From assembly GCA_020849855.1 (NCBI GenBank), contig JADZFO010000005.1, forward strand, positions 1 to 64,000: a stretch of 64,000 nt of DNA, in the 5' to 3' direction. The position numbers and the translations under genes were made by a program. The first letter of the stretch is position 1, and each line of letters starts with the position of its first letter. The notes under the pieces were generated by a model. The model saw only the letters and a program-made list of their open reading frames with translations. It searched no databases and was not told the origin of the DNA. The stretch comes from a bacterium. Lineage in GTDB: Bacteria; 4484-113; JAFGCY01. Shown here piece by piece: positions 25,150 to 31,740 of the stretch.

Positions 25150-25249
25150 TCCTTTCTTGTAGGGTGCAGGCGTGCCTGCACCTGACTGCTGGTGCACGCA
25201 CGCGTGCACCCTACAGGGATAAGGTGGGCGGGTATTCGATCCGCCTCTA
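25150..25249. repeat. Facing TGTAGGG hairpins
   Basis: Two hairpins stand back to back, with arms TGCAGGCGTGCCTGCA and TGCACGCACGCGTGCA, edges TGTAGGG and CCCTACA. The same pair recurs at 39503-39577. A third, imperfect hairpin (GGCGGATCGAATACCCGCC on the minus strand) carries the stop codon of the portal gene. Confidence 0.85.
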
Positions 25250-26749
25250 GTCGCCGCTTCCGTGGGCGCTGCTGCCGGGCTTCCTGCCATAGCGCGCATA
25301 CATTTCCGTCTCGTCCTGGTAGAGGCCGCGCTCGGCGAAGAAGCGGTCGATCTCCAGCTGCAGGGCCAGGTCACTGCTGCGCGGCGGGCTGAGCTGCCAG
25401 CGTGGCAGGGCCTCGCCGGGGCCGAAGTTGAGCTCCACGATCCAGGGGATGAGCTGGCCGTTGACAAGGGCCATCAGGGCCTGGGCATCGCAGCGCACGA
25501 TGTCACCGCGCACGGCCAGGTGCACCTCGCCCAGGCTGCGCGCACCGCGCTCGCCGGCTTCGACGGTCAGGGTCTGGCCCAGCAGCGCCTTGCTCATCTC
25601 CTCGTTGCAAAAGTGCAGCAGCTCGCTGTAGGTCTGCACCGTGCCGCTGCGCTGCGCCTCCAGCAGGCTCAGCTGCACGCCCTCGGGCAGCACCAGCCCC
25701 GTCTCCTGCTGCAGGCCGGCGATGACGCGCTTATAGCCGCGCTTCTCGCGCTCGGTGGCGCCCAGGGGGTACTGCAGCACTGCCGTCGGCGCACCGAACT
25801 TCTCGCAGTACATCACCCAGTACTTCAGGGCGTGGCGCTTGAACCAGGCCAGCCACCAGACCGGCCGCAGCAGGGGCTGGCCATAGGGGTTCTCGAAGCG
25901 GCCATAGGGCGAAAAAAGCAGCAGCTTGCGCGGCGGCAGGGCCTCGCCCTCCACCGGCGCGCTGCTGGTCAGCAGGCGGGCCTCAAAGCCGCCCTCGCGC
26001 AGGGCAAAGACGAACCTGCGCGGATGGCGCGAGCGCAGCTCAGCCGGAACTACACAGGTTACAGGGGACAGGTTACAGGTTACAGGAAGAGCGCCGGTGT
26101 AGTTCCCACCGCATTCATCTTCCCTCTTTGCTGTCCCCTGTCCCCTGTTCCCTGTAACCTGAGCTGCCGGAGGCAGCTCTCTCCTTTCCCAGATCACCTC
26201 GCTGACCGCGAAGCCATAGGCAATCGCGTCCAGCAGCTCCGCCAGGTCGCGCTCGAAGCCGCCGCCCTTTACCCCCGGCGCGCTGCCGGCGCTGCCGATG
26301 CCCTCCAGCGCGGCCTCGACAAAGTCGGCGACGGCGCGGGCGCGGGGCGTGTCATCCGCCGGCTGCACGCTGCGCTCCCAGCCCAGCACCGCGGCCTTGC
26401 GCTGGGCCAGCAGGGCGGCCAGATGGGCGTCCTTGTCCAGCGCTTCCTCGAAAAGTCCATAAGGCCAGGCATAGGCGCTGTCAGGCTGCTGCTGCGCCAG
26501 CAGCGGGTCGCGGTTGGGCAGCACCGCGCCCGCGCGGCCGAAACTGAGCAGATGCTCGTGCAGGTCGGAGCTTATTGAGGCCGCCTCTGCGAAGAGAAAG
26601 TCCTGCGTCCTGGGCCCTGCGGAATCGTCCTTAGTCCAGAGTCCTGCGTCCCCTGAGGCAAGAGCACTTCCATCTCCCGACAGGGGCGCATCGGCTTCAG
26701 CTCCGCCGCCTGTATAAGTCAGTTGTTTCTTCTTCGGGAAAAACCACAT
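25247..26749 (-). CDS. Phage portal protein, Mu gp29-like (DUF935)
   Basis: This portal protein of 500 residues would form the ring through which DNA is packed. DUF935 signatures include LDKDAHLAALLAQRKAAVLG, FERDLAELLDAIAYGFAVSE followed by VIWE, LFSPYGRFENPYG, VWWLAWFKRHALKYWVMYCE and KFGAPTAVL. Two stretches are foreign to the family: about residues 31-50, coded by a GTCCTGC-type heptad array, and residues 197-231, coded by an element with GGTTACA heptads at one end and inverted TGTAACC heptads at the other. Both keep the frame. ATG at 26749 follows GAGG by seven bases; GTG at 26764 is the alternative. Whether the ring still assembles with the inserts is open. Confidence 0.88.
   Translation of the reverse strand: MWFFPKKKQLTYTGGGAEADAPLSGDGSALASGDAGLWTKDDSAGPRTQDFLFAEAASISSDLHEHLLSFGRAGAVLPNRDPLLAQQQPDSAYAWPYGLFEEALDKDAHLAALLAQRKAAVLGWERSVQPADDTPRARAVADFVEAALEGIGSAGSAPGVKGGGFERDLAELLDAIAYGFAVSEVIWERRELPPAAQVTGNRGQGTAKREDECGGNYTGALPVTCNLSPVTCVVPAELRSRHPRRFVFALREGGFEARLLTSSAPVEGEALPPRKLLLFSPYGRFENPYGQPLLRPVWWLAWFKRHALKYWVMYCEKFGAPTAVLQYPLGATEREKRGYKRVIAGLQQETGLVLPEGVQLSLLEAQRSGTVQTYSELLHFCNEEMSKALLGQTLTVEAGERGARSLGEVHLAVRGDIVRCDAQALMALVNGQLIPWIVELNFGPGEALPRWQLSPPRSSDLALQLEIDRFFAERGLYQDETEMYARYGRKPGSSAHGSGD
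26050..26165. repeat. GGTTACA heptad element inserted in frame in the portal gene
   Basis: GGTTACA, GGGGACA, GGTTACA, GGTTACA (26056-26083) face TGTCCCC, TGTCCCC, TGTTCCC, TGTAACC (about 26132-26160) across a core of about 50 bases. The total length is close to a multiple of three and the portal frame runs straight through. Confidence 0.85.
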
Positions 26750-26865
26750 GTCAACCTCACTCACTCCGAGCTGTATCTACTTCTATGCGGAGGAACTGCT
26801 TCCTCTCCAGGACGCAGGACTCAGGACTCAGGACAACCGCTTCGGCTTCCCAGGACGCAGGATTC
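26595..26865. repeat. GTCCTGC / GGACTCA heptad arrays
   Basis: GTCCTGC, GTCCTGG, GCCCTGC, then GTCCTTA, GTCCAGA, GTCCTGC, GTCCCCT (26600-26655) lie inside the portal coding region. The inverse word (GGACGCA, GGACTCA, GGACTCA, GGACAAC; 26809-26836) lies in the gap before the terminase end. The words match the array at 4566-4593. Confidence 0.8.
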
Positions 26866-26867
26866 GC

Positions 26868-28892
26868 TTAGAACCTCCGCATCACACTTCTCTCCCGGCG
26901 CTCTTCCCCGCCTTCAACTTCGCGCCGGCCCGTCCCCAGGCTCAGGGCGCATTCGATGGCCCGGGCCAGGGCGTCAAGCTGGTCGTCATGCGCGCCGGAG
27001 GGATACTCCGCCGCTTCGCGGCGCAGCTCCGCGGCCCAGGCCGCGCTGGCCGGCAGCAGCACGCGGCCCTCGGAAACATGCCGCGCCATCGCCTCAATGC
27101 GCAGGGCCTTGGCGCGGGTCTCGCGCATCGACAGCACGGGCATGCCGCGGCTCAGGGCGCACTGGCTCAGGGCCTGCTGGTAGGCGACGGCCTCGATGCC
27201 GACCATCCGCGCGCGCCAGTGTTCGCTCATGCGCTCGGCGGCCTCCAGCTGGCGGGCGAAGCTCATGTGCGCGCGGCGCAGCTCCAGGACGAAGATCCGT
27301 GGCTGGCGCCGGGCCAGGGTCTCGGGGCCCTCGATGCCGTCGGCCGCGGCGCTGTCGATATCCGGCTGGTACAGCCCGACGGCGGCGATGGCGCAGTAGT
27401 CGTGACCGGGCTGCGCGCCGCCGGGGCCGCCGATGGCCGGGTCGATGCCCAGGGCCACGCTCAGCTCCTCACCCTCGTAGTACCAGCCGTCGGGGCCGAG
27501 GCTGAGGCCGGAGCGCGGGTAGACCCGCCAGTCGCTGTCGCTGAAGACCAGCAGCTCGCGGCTGAAGGGCTGGTTCATGTACTCCTGGGCGAAGGCCCGC
27601 GCGCCGATCTCCGCGCGCCGCGCCTGCAGCGCGGCCAAGCTCCAGCGCTGGGGCCACAGCGGGCGCTCCTGCTCATCCAGGGCGGCCAGTCTGATCACCT
27701 GCCAGCTTGTCGAGCCTGGCGGCGAAGTGTTCACGCTCCCCGGTCGAAAGTCGAGTGCGCTCTGCTCAAGAACCGAGCAGATGCCTTCCGGGCTGCTCCA
27801 CTTCTCAGTCAGGTGACTGGCTTGTGCTGCGCTGGCTTGCGGCGCATTCGACCTGCGACCTTCGAGCTGCGACAGCGCCGCGTCGGCGGCCTTCTCCTCC
27901 AGCCACTGCGCAAGCACGCTGTCATGGCGCAGCAGGGTGCCCAGCCAGACCAGCGAGCCGCGGGTGACATCCAGGCTGTTCAGCAGCGCGCTGTCACACC
28001 AGTCGCGCAGGCGCCGGCGGGAGAGCGGGCTGGCCACCGAGAGGTCGTCCTCGGGGTCGTCAAGGATGATCAGGTCCGGGCGGAGGCCGCCAAAGAGCTG
28101 GCCGCGGACCTTCGAGCCGAAGCCCAGGGCCCGCACCCGCGAGCCGCAGGCCAGCACGATCTCGCTGTCGCCGTAGGCCACCCTGTGGCCCTTGCGGTCG
28201 ATCAACGGCGCGATGCCGCTGCCGCAGAGCAGGCGCAGCAGGGGGTTGCCCTCCAGCTCGGCGACCACCAGGCGCAGCTTCGCGCTGGCCTCCTGCTGGT
28301 TAGCCCCGATGATCAGGATATTGCGCTTGCGCAGGGGGGCAGGCACACCCGCGCGCGGCCGGCCGCCTGCCCCAGGTCCGATATGATCCGGGGCGGGCCC
28401 CCGGCCCAGGCGTGGACGGTGTCTCAGACCGGCACGTGCCCCGGAAGAAGTGCTCGCGGCGTTTAAGGCGCCGGCCGCGCGGCGGGTGTTTCCATGCTTG
28501 GGCGGCAGGTGCCCGCCCACCCTGGCGCTGAGGCGCCGGGCCGGCAGGACGCTGCCCTGTGAAGCGGCCGCTGCCTCCTGCTTCTGCTGCTCGCCCCAGT
28601 CCAGGGCGGCGAGGCAGAGCTCGCGCAGCACCAGGCTGACCGTACCCAGGGTGCTCTTGCCATGCTCGCGGGGCAGGGCCCCCAGCAGGCGTCCGCCGGG
28701 CTGCAGGGCCTGGTCCAGTCGGCTGCAGAGGCCGTACTGGAATTCGGCGAGGCCTGAGCCCAGCAGGTGCGCCAGCAGCAGGCAGGCGAAGGCGCAGAGC
28801 GATCCGCCGCGCAGCCAGGCCCAGCGCAGGCCCTGCTCCGCGCTTAGCTGGCGGCTGAGGGCGTCTTGCACAGGCTGTATGTCTGGCTGCAT
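26868..28892 (-). CDS. Phage terminase large subunit
   Basis: This packaging motor of 674 residues has an ATPase Walker A-type loop LPREHGKSTLG (about residues 73-83) and Walker B in DLIILDDPEDD. A C-terminal RNase H-like nuclease has Asp residues in ALGIDPAIGG and in SGAHDDQLDALARAIE. Two parts do not belong to the family: residues about 110-185 are a Gly/Ala/Arg-rich stretch between LDWGEQQKQE and RKRNILIIGANQQ, and residues about 337-385 are coded by a TCGAA-heptad repeat element. All catalytic motifs survive, so the enzyme may still work. AGGAG lies eleven bases before ATG at 28892. Confidence 0.9.
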   Translation of the reverse strand: MQPDIQPVQDALSRQLSAEQGLRWAWLRGGSLCAFACLLLAHLLGSGLAEFQYGLCSRLDQALQPGGRLLGALPREHGKSTLGTVSLVLRELCLAALDWGEQQKQEAAAASQGSVLPARRLSARVGGHLPPKHGNTRRAAGALNAASTSSGARAGLRHRPRLGRGPAPDHIGPGAGGRPRAGVPAPLRKRNILIIGANQQEASAKLRLVVAELEGNPLLRLLCGSGIAPLIDRKGHRVAYGDSEIVLACGSRVRALGFGSKVRGQLFGGLRPDLIILDDPEDDLSVASPLSRRRLRDWCDSALLNSLDVTRGSLVWLGTLLRHDSVLAQWLEEKAADAALSQLEGRRSNAPQASAAQASHLTEKWSSPEGICSVLEQSALDFRPGSVNTSPPGSTSWQVIRLAALDEQERPLWPQRWSLAALQARRAEIGARAFAQEYMNQPFSRELLVFSDSDWRVYPRSGLSLGPDGWYYEGEELSVALGIDPAIGGPGGAQPGHDYCAIAAVGLYQPDIDSAAADGIEGPETLARRQPRIFVLELRRAHMSFARQLEAAERMSEHWRARMVGIEAVAYQQALSQCALSRGMPVLSMRETRAKALRIEAMARHVSEGRVLLPASAAWAAELRREAAEYPSGAHDDQLDALARAIECALSLGTGRREVEGGEERRERSVMRRF
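27735..27885. repeat. TCGAA heptad element inserted in frame in the terminase gene
   Basis: GTCGAAAGTCGAG at the left end (27743-27755) is matched by inverted ATTCGACCTGCGACCTTCGA-type words at the right end (27846-27878), with about 90 bases of core. The terminase frame is open across the whole element. Confidence 0.75.
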
Positions 28893-28984
28893 GTCGCTGT
28901 GTCTCCTTTGGCGCTCGGGCGCGGCGGCGGACCAGCCCCCGGGGCTGGCGGCGGTTGATCAGGTATCGGCTTTAATGCCCGGGC

Positions 28985-29515
28985 TCAGCCGCAGGCGGGT
29001 CTGTCGTTGCTGAGGCTTTCCAGTGCTGCGGCCTCGGCCTCGATGGCGTCCAGCAGCGCCTTGCTGCGCTCGCGGGCGCGGGCCAGGCTGTCGCCTTCCG
29101 GCGCGGGCCACAGCAGGGCGGCCAGCCCGGCGCTGTAGCTATCGGGCCCGGGTGGCAGGGGCTCAGCCGGCGCTTCGAAGTCCTCGTCGTTGCAGATCCA
29201 GGCCGGCATCTTGTCCAGCGCGCGGATCAAGGCGCCCAGTTCCGCGCCGCTGCGGGCCTGCAGGGCCAGGCCGGCGATGCGCGCCCGCACCAGCGAGCCC
29301 AGGCGGCGGAAGCTCAGGCGGCTGCCGATCAGCTCCAGCAGCAGGCCGGGCTCCGGTGTGCTGCCCGGCGGCAGGCCCTCAAGCAGGCCGGCGGCGCGGG
29401 CCCAGTCGCTAAGCTCGACCCGCTGCTCCGGCCCGGCTTCGCTTGGCTGCAGTGCAGCGCCATGGCCAGGCCCGGACGCTTCATGCTCAGGCGCGCCTCG
29501 CGCGCGGCCGGGCAT
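28985..29515 (-). CDS. Unknown phage protein in small-terminase position
   Basis: This protein of 176 residues lies between the XRE regulator and the large terminase, where small terminase subunits are commonly found. It is helix-rich (ARERSKALLDAIEAEAAALE at the end) and contains an acidic WICNDEDFEAPAEPLPPG stretch. No helix-turn-helix is evident and I do not recognise the family. Its start codon overlaps the stop of the XRE gene by one base (TGATG arrangement), so it should be co-translated with it. A role in packaging is suggested only by position. Confidence 0.5.
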   Translation of the reverse strand: MPGRARGAPEHEASGPGHGAALQPSEAGPEQRVELSDWARAAGLLEGLPPGSTPEPGLLLELIGSRLSFRRLGSLVRARIAGLALQARSGAELGALIRALDKMPAWICNDEDFEAPAEPLPPGPDSYSAGLAALLWPAPEGDSLARARERSKALLDAIEAEAAALESLSNDRPACG

Positions 29516-29766
29516 CAGGCCTGCTCCCGCAGCTGCTCTTCCAGCAGCCGGGCCGGGGCCTGGAAGACCTGCGGAAAGACATGCCAGGTCTCAAGCTTCA
29601 GGCCCAGGGCCTGGCTGAGGGCCTGGGTGACTCGGCCGGCCACGCCGACGCTGGGCAGGCGGCGCTCCTGTTCCAGGTGGGCCAGGGTGGCCCTGGAAAC
29701 CCGGGCCCGCAGGGCCAGCTGACGCTGCGAAAGGCCCGCGCTGTATCTCCAGTCTCGCAAACTCAT
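29515..29766 (-). CDS. XRE-family regulator, Cro-like
   Basis: This small HTH protein of 83 residues has its helix-turn-helix at about residues 9-36 (SAGLSQRQLALRARVSRATL, then AHLEQERRLPS). It is divergently transcribed from the CI-type repressor, and the 139-base space between holds inverted repeats. It is the first gene of the long leftward structural operon, so it is in the place of Cro or an early activator. The C-terminal 25 residues (TWHVFPQVFQAPARLLEEQL) are outside the HTH and may mediate dimerisation. Confidence 0.85.
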   Translation of the reverse strand: MSLRDWRYSAGLSQRQLALRARVSRATLAHLEQERRLPSVGVAGRVTQALSQALGLKLETWHVFPQVFQAPARLLEEQLREQA

Positions 29767-29806
29767 AAGTAGTAGTTCCTCCCCTGCGCCTGCCTAAGCG
29801 TCACAT

Positions 29807-29824
29807 TGACTAAATATGCAGTCA
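29807..29824. promoter_or_regulatory. Candidate operator, TGACT-N8-AGTCA
   Basis: A perfect five-base inverted repeat with an eight-base AT-rich spacer lies between the divergent regulators, close to the XRE gene. It is a plausible site for the CI- or XRE-type protein. Confidence 0.5.
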
Positions 29825-29851
29825 GCACAAAAGCAGCATAACAGCATAAAT

Positions 29852-29873
29852 AAGATTGTCAAGAGGCAATCTT
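29852..29873. promoter_or_regulatory. Candidate operator, AAGATTG-N8-CAATCTT
   Basis: A perfect seven-base inverted repeat with an eight-base spacer, the same spacing as the other candidate operator. It overlaps the -35 and spacer of the repressor promoter, which fits autoregulation. Confidence 0.6.
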
Positions 29874-29884
29874 TGTGTTATCAT
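29856..29884 (+). promoter_or_regulatory. Promoter of the CI-type repressor
   Basis: TTGTCA, 17 bases, TATCAT: a good sigma-70-type promoter on the plus strand, 45 bases before ATG 29930. The palindrome at 29852-29873 covers its upstream half. Confidence 0.7.
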
Positions 29885-29929
29885 AAGTGAGCCAGCAGGC
29901 AAATCATGGCAACTCACGGGGAAGTCAAT

Positions 29930-30781
29930 ATGTCCGGACAGGACAGTCTGGCCCGCAGCGCGGGTCTGCTGCTGCGGGTCCTGCGCATGCGCGCCGGGCT
30001 GGATCAGGCCGCGATTGCCCAGAGCCTGCAGGTCAGCCAGAGCCGGGTCTCACGCTGGGAGCGTGGTCAGGGCCTGCCGGACAGCGCCCAGCTGGGGATC
30101 TGGCTGGCGGCCTGCCGCTGTGAAGAGCAGACGGCGCAGGAGCTGCCGGGCCTGCTGGAGCGGGCCGGGGAGGACAACTCTGCGGCTGTGCTGGGACTGC
30201 GGCGTCTGCTGCTGTCCACCCTCGGCGCTGGCGCGGGCGCGGGCGGCATGGGGGGCGTGGACGCCGGGCCGCAGGCCGGAACGCCGGGCGGGCCGCAGGC
30301 GGGCATGGCGGAGTCCTATGACACCAGCGTGCCCTACTTCGCCGCCGTCGCCGCCGGGCTTGGCGAGGTGCAGGCCCCGCGCTATGGCCCGCAGGCCCAT
30401 ATCCCCGTCCCCGCCGATGTGCTGCGCCGCGACCCGGGCGCTTATGCCCTGCGCGTGCGCGGGGACTCCATGCTGCCGCTGCTGGCGGAGGGGGACATCG
30501 TGGTGGTCTCGCCGCGCGCGGCGGTCTTTGAGGGCTGCATTGTGGCGGCGCGGGTCGACCCCGACGGAGACGTGGTGAAGCAGTACCGCCGCCTGCCCGA
30601 CGGCCGGGTGCAGCTGGTGCCGCTGAACAGCGCCTATCCCCTGGTCACTCTGCGCGCAGCGCGTGAAGCCATCTCAGCGCTGGCCGATCTCGGTCTGAGC
30701 GTGCCACCCGACGCCCTGGAGCGCGAAGGCCAGGAGGGCCAGCTCTGGGGCCGGGTGGTACTGCAGCTGCGCGAGCTCTAG
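29930..30781 (+). CDS. CI/LexA-type phage repressor (HTH + S24 peptidase)
   Basis: About 283 residues. The N-terminal XRE helix-turn-helix reads GLDQAAIAQSLQVSQSRVSR, then WERGQGLP. A Gly/Ala-rich linker with a repeated QAG motif follows. The C-terminal S24 domain has its catalytic Ser in RVRGDSMLPLLAEGDIVVV and the partner Lys in GDVVKQYRRL. Proteins of this type repress lytic promoters and inactivate themselves by cleavage after DNA damage. The linker holds candidate Ala-Gly sites but I cannot choose one. ATG at 29930 has GGGGAAG five bases before it; ATG at 29906 would add eight residues. It controls a divergent XRE gene and the structural operon, so the cluster could still be inducible. 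Confidence 0.9.
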   Translation: MSGQDSLARSAGLLLRVLRMRAGLDQAAIAQSLQVSQSRVSRWERGQGLPDSAQLGIWLAACRCEEQTAQELPGLLERAGEDNSAAVLGLRRLLLSTLGAGAGAGGMGGVDAGPQAGTPGGPQAGMAESYDTSVPYFAAVAAGLGEVQAPRYGPQAHIPVPADVLRRDPGAYALRVRGDSMLPLLAEGDIVVVSPRAAVFEGCIVAARVDPDGDVVKQYRRLPDGRVQLVPLNSAYPLVTLRAAREAISALADLGLSVPPDALEREGQEGQLWGRVVLQLREL

Positions 30782-30786
30782 GCCGC

Positions 30787-31605
30787 CTAGCGGATCTCGG
30801 CGTCGGCGCTGCTGCGCAGCATGATGCGGCCGAGGCCGAAGGGCGATGCGGCATCCGCTGCCTCGCGGCTGGCGGAGCTGGAGCCGGCGGCCGGGGCGAA
30901 GGTGATGGTCGCCAGCACGCCGTCGCCATCCACGCCCGCGGCGTTGCCCTTGCGGGTGATCGCCACCGGGACAAAGCCGGTCTGGTTGGTCATGTCAAAG
31001 AAGAGGATGTCGCTTTCGGCGCCCAGGAAGGCGCCGGGCGTCGCCTGGATCGGCTCCCAGGCCGAGCTGAAGTTCACCCTGAAAGCGGCCTGGTAGAGGT
31101 CCTCAACATCATTCACCGCGATGGTGCAGATCTTGGCATTGTTCTCGCCGTCTGAAACCGAGAGCGTCACCGGGCTGGCGCCGAAGCTGACCTCGCGGGT
31201 CCTCGTCGCGCTGTCCACGGCCAGGCTGATGGTGGCGCTGCCGGCGGTCGCCGGCACCAGCCAGTAGACATTCGCCTGGGTGGTGGAGATGGTGTCGGCG
31301 CTGGCCGCGCGCGCGGTGTCGCGCAGCACCAGGCTGAAGTCCGGCGGGGTCAGGGACAGGGTTCCGGCGGAGACGTTCCAGGCCTTGGTCAGGCTGCCCG
31401 CATTGCCCCCCGGGGCGGTGATGCTGGCGGAGAGGGTCACCACCGTGCCCGCGGCGGGTGTGCCGGGGTTGAGGTTGATCGAAGTAATCGTCACGGCATT
31501 GCTGCCTCCGCCGCCACCGCAGGCGCTGAGGATCACAGCGGTCAATGCCGCGAGCAGAAGCCCGAGGCCGGTGCGGCAGCTTGCAGCGCGATTGGGAGTC
31601 ATCAT
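30787..31605 (-). CDS. Lipoprotein with cohesin-like domain
   Basis: This 272-residue protein has a lipoprotein signal (ALTAVILSAC followed by GGGGG, with the Cys at about residue 29). An Ig-like region follows (PAAGTVVTLSASITAPGG). The C-terminal beta-rich domain, with NDVEDLYQAAFRVNFSS, FFDMTNQTGFVPVAITRKG and GVLATITFAP, resembles cohesin-type domains that often occur in exported proteins of uncultured bacteria. It should be anchored in the envelope. It ends five bases from the repressor stop on the opposite strand, marking the edge of the phage cluster. Start: two adjacent ATGs; the outer one follows AAGGCGGAA. Confidence 0.75.
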   Translation of the reverse strand: MMTPNRAASCRTGLGLLLAALTAVILSACGGGGGSNAVTITSINLNPGTPAAGTVVTLSASITAPGGNAGSLTKAWNVSAGTLSLTPPDFSLVLRDTARAASADTISTTQANVYWLVPATAGSATISLAVDSATRTREVSFGASPVTLSVSDGENNAKICTIAVNDVEDLYQAAFRVNFSSAWEPIQATPGAFLGAESDILFFDMTNQTGFVPVAITRKGNAAGVDGDGVLATITFAPAAGSSSASREAADAASPFGLGRIMLRSSADAEIR

Positions 31606-31727
31606 TTCCGCCTTGTCAGGTTGGTCAACTCATTCTACCCCAATAGGGGCGCTTCCAGCTTCCCGCAGCACTGGCCGCGCCTGCAGGACGCAGCAAGCGT
31701 GTCCCGGGTTCAGGCGCGCCGCGGTGC

Positions 31728-31740
31728 TACATTATTAATG
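31728..31740 (+). promoter_or_regulatory. Leaderless-type -10 box of the 711-residue lipoprotein
   Basis: TACATT lies six bases before the GTG start, with no ribosome binding site. Confidence 0.5.

Noticed and set aside
10951-30781. A transposable Mu-like prophage
   Set aside because: Head genes are Mu-type, but no MuA or MuB transposase, no Mom and no terminal sequences were found, and the tail module is not the Mu contractile set (no sheath seen).
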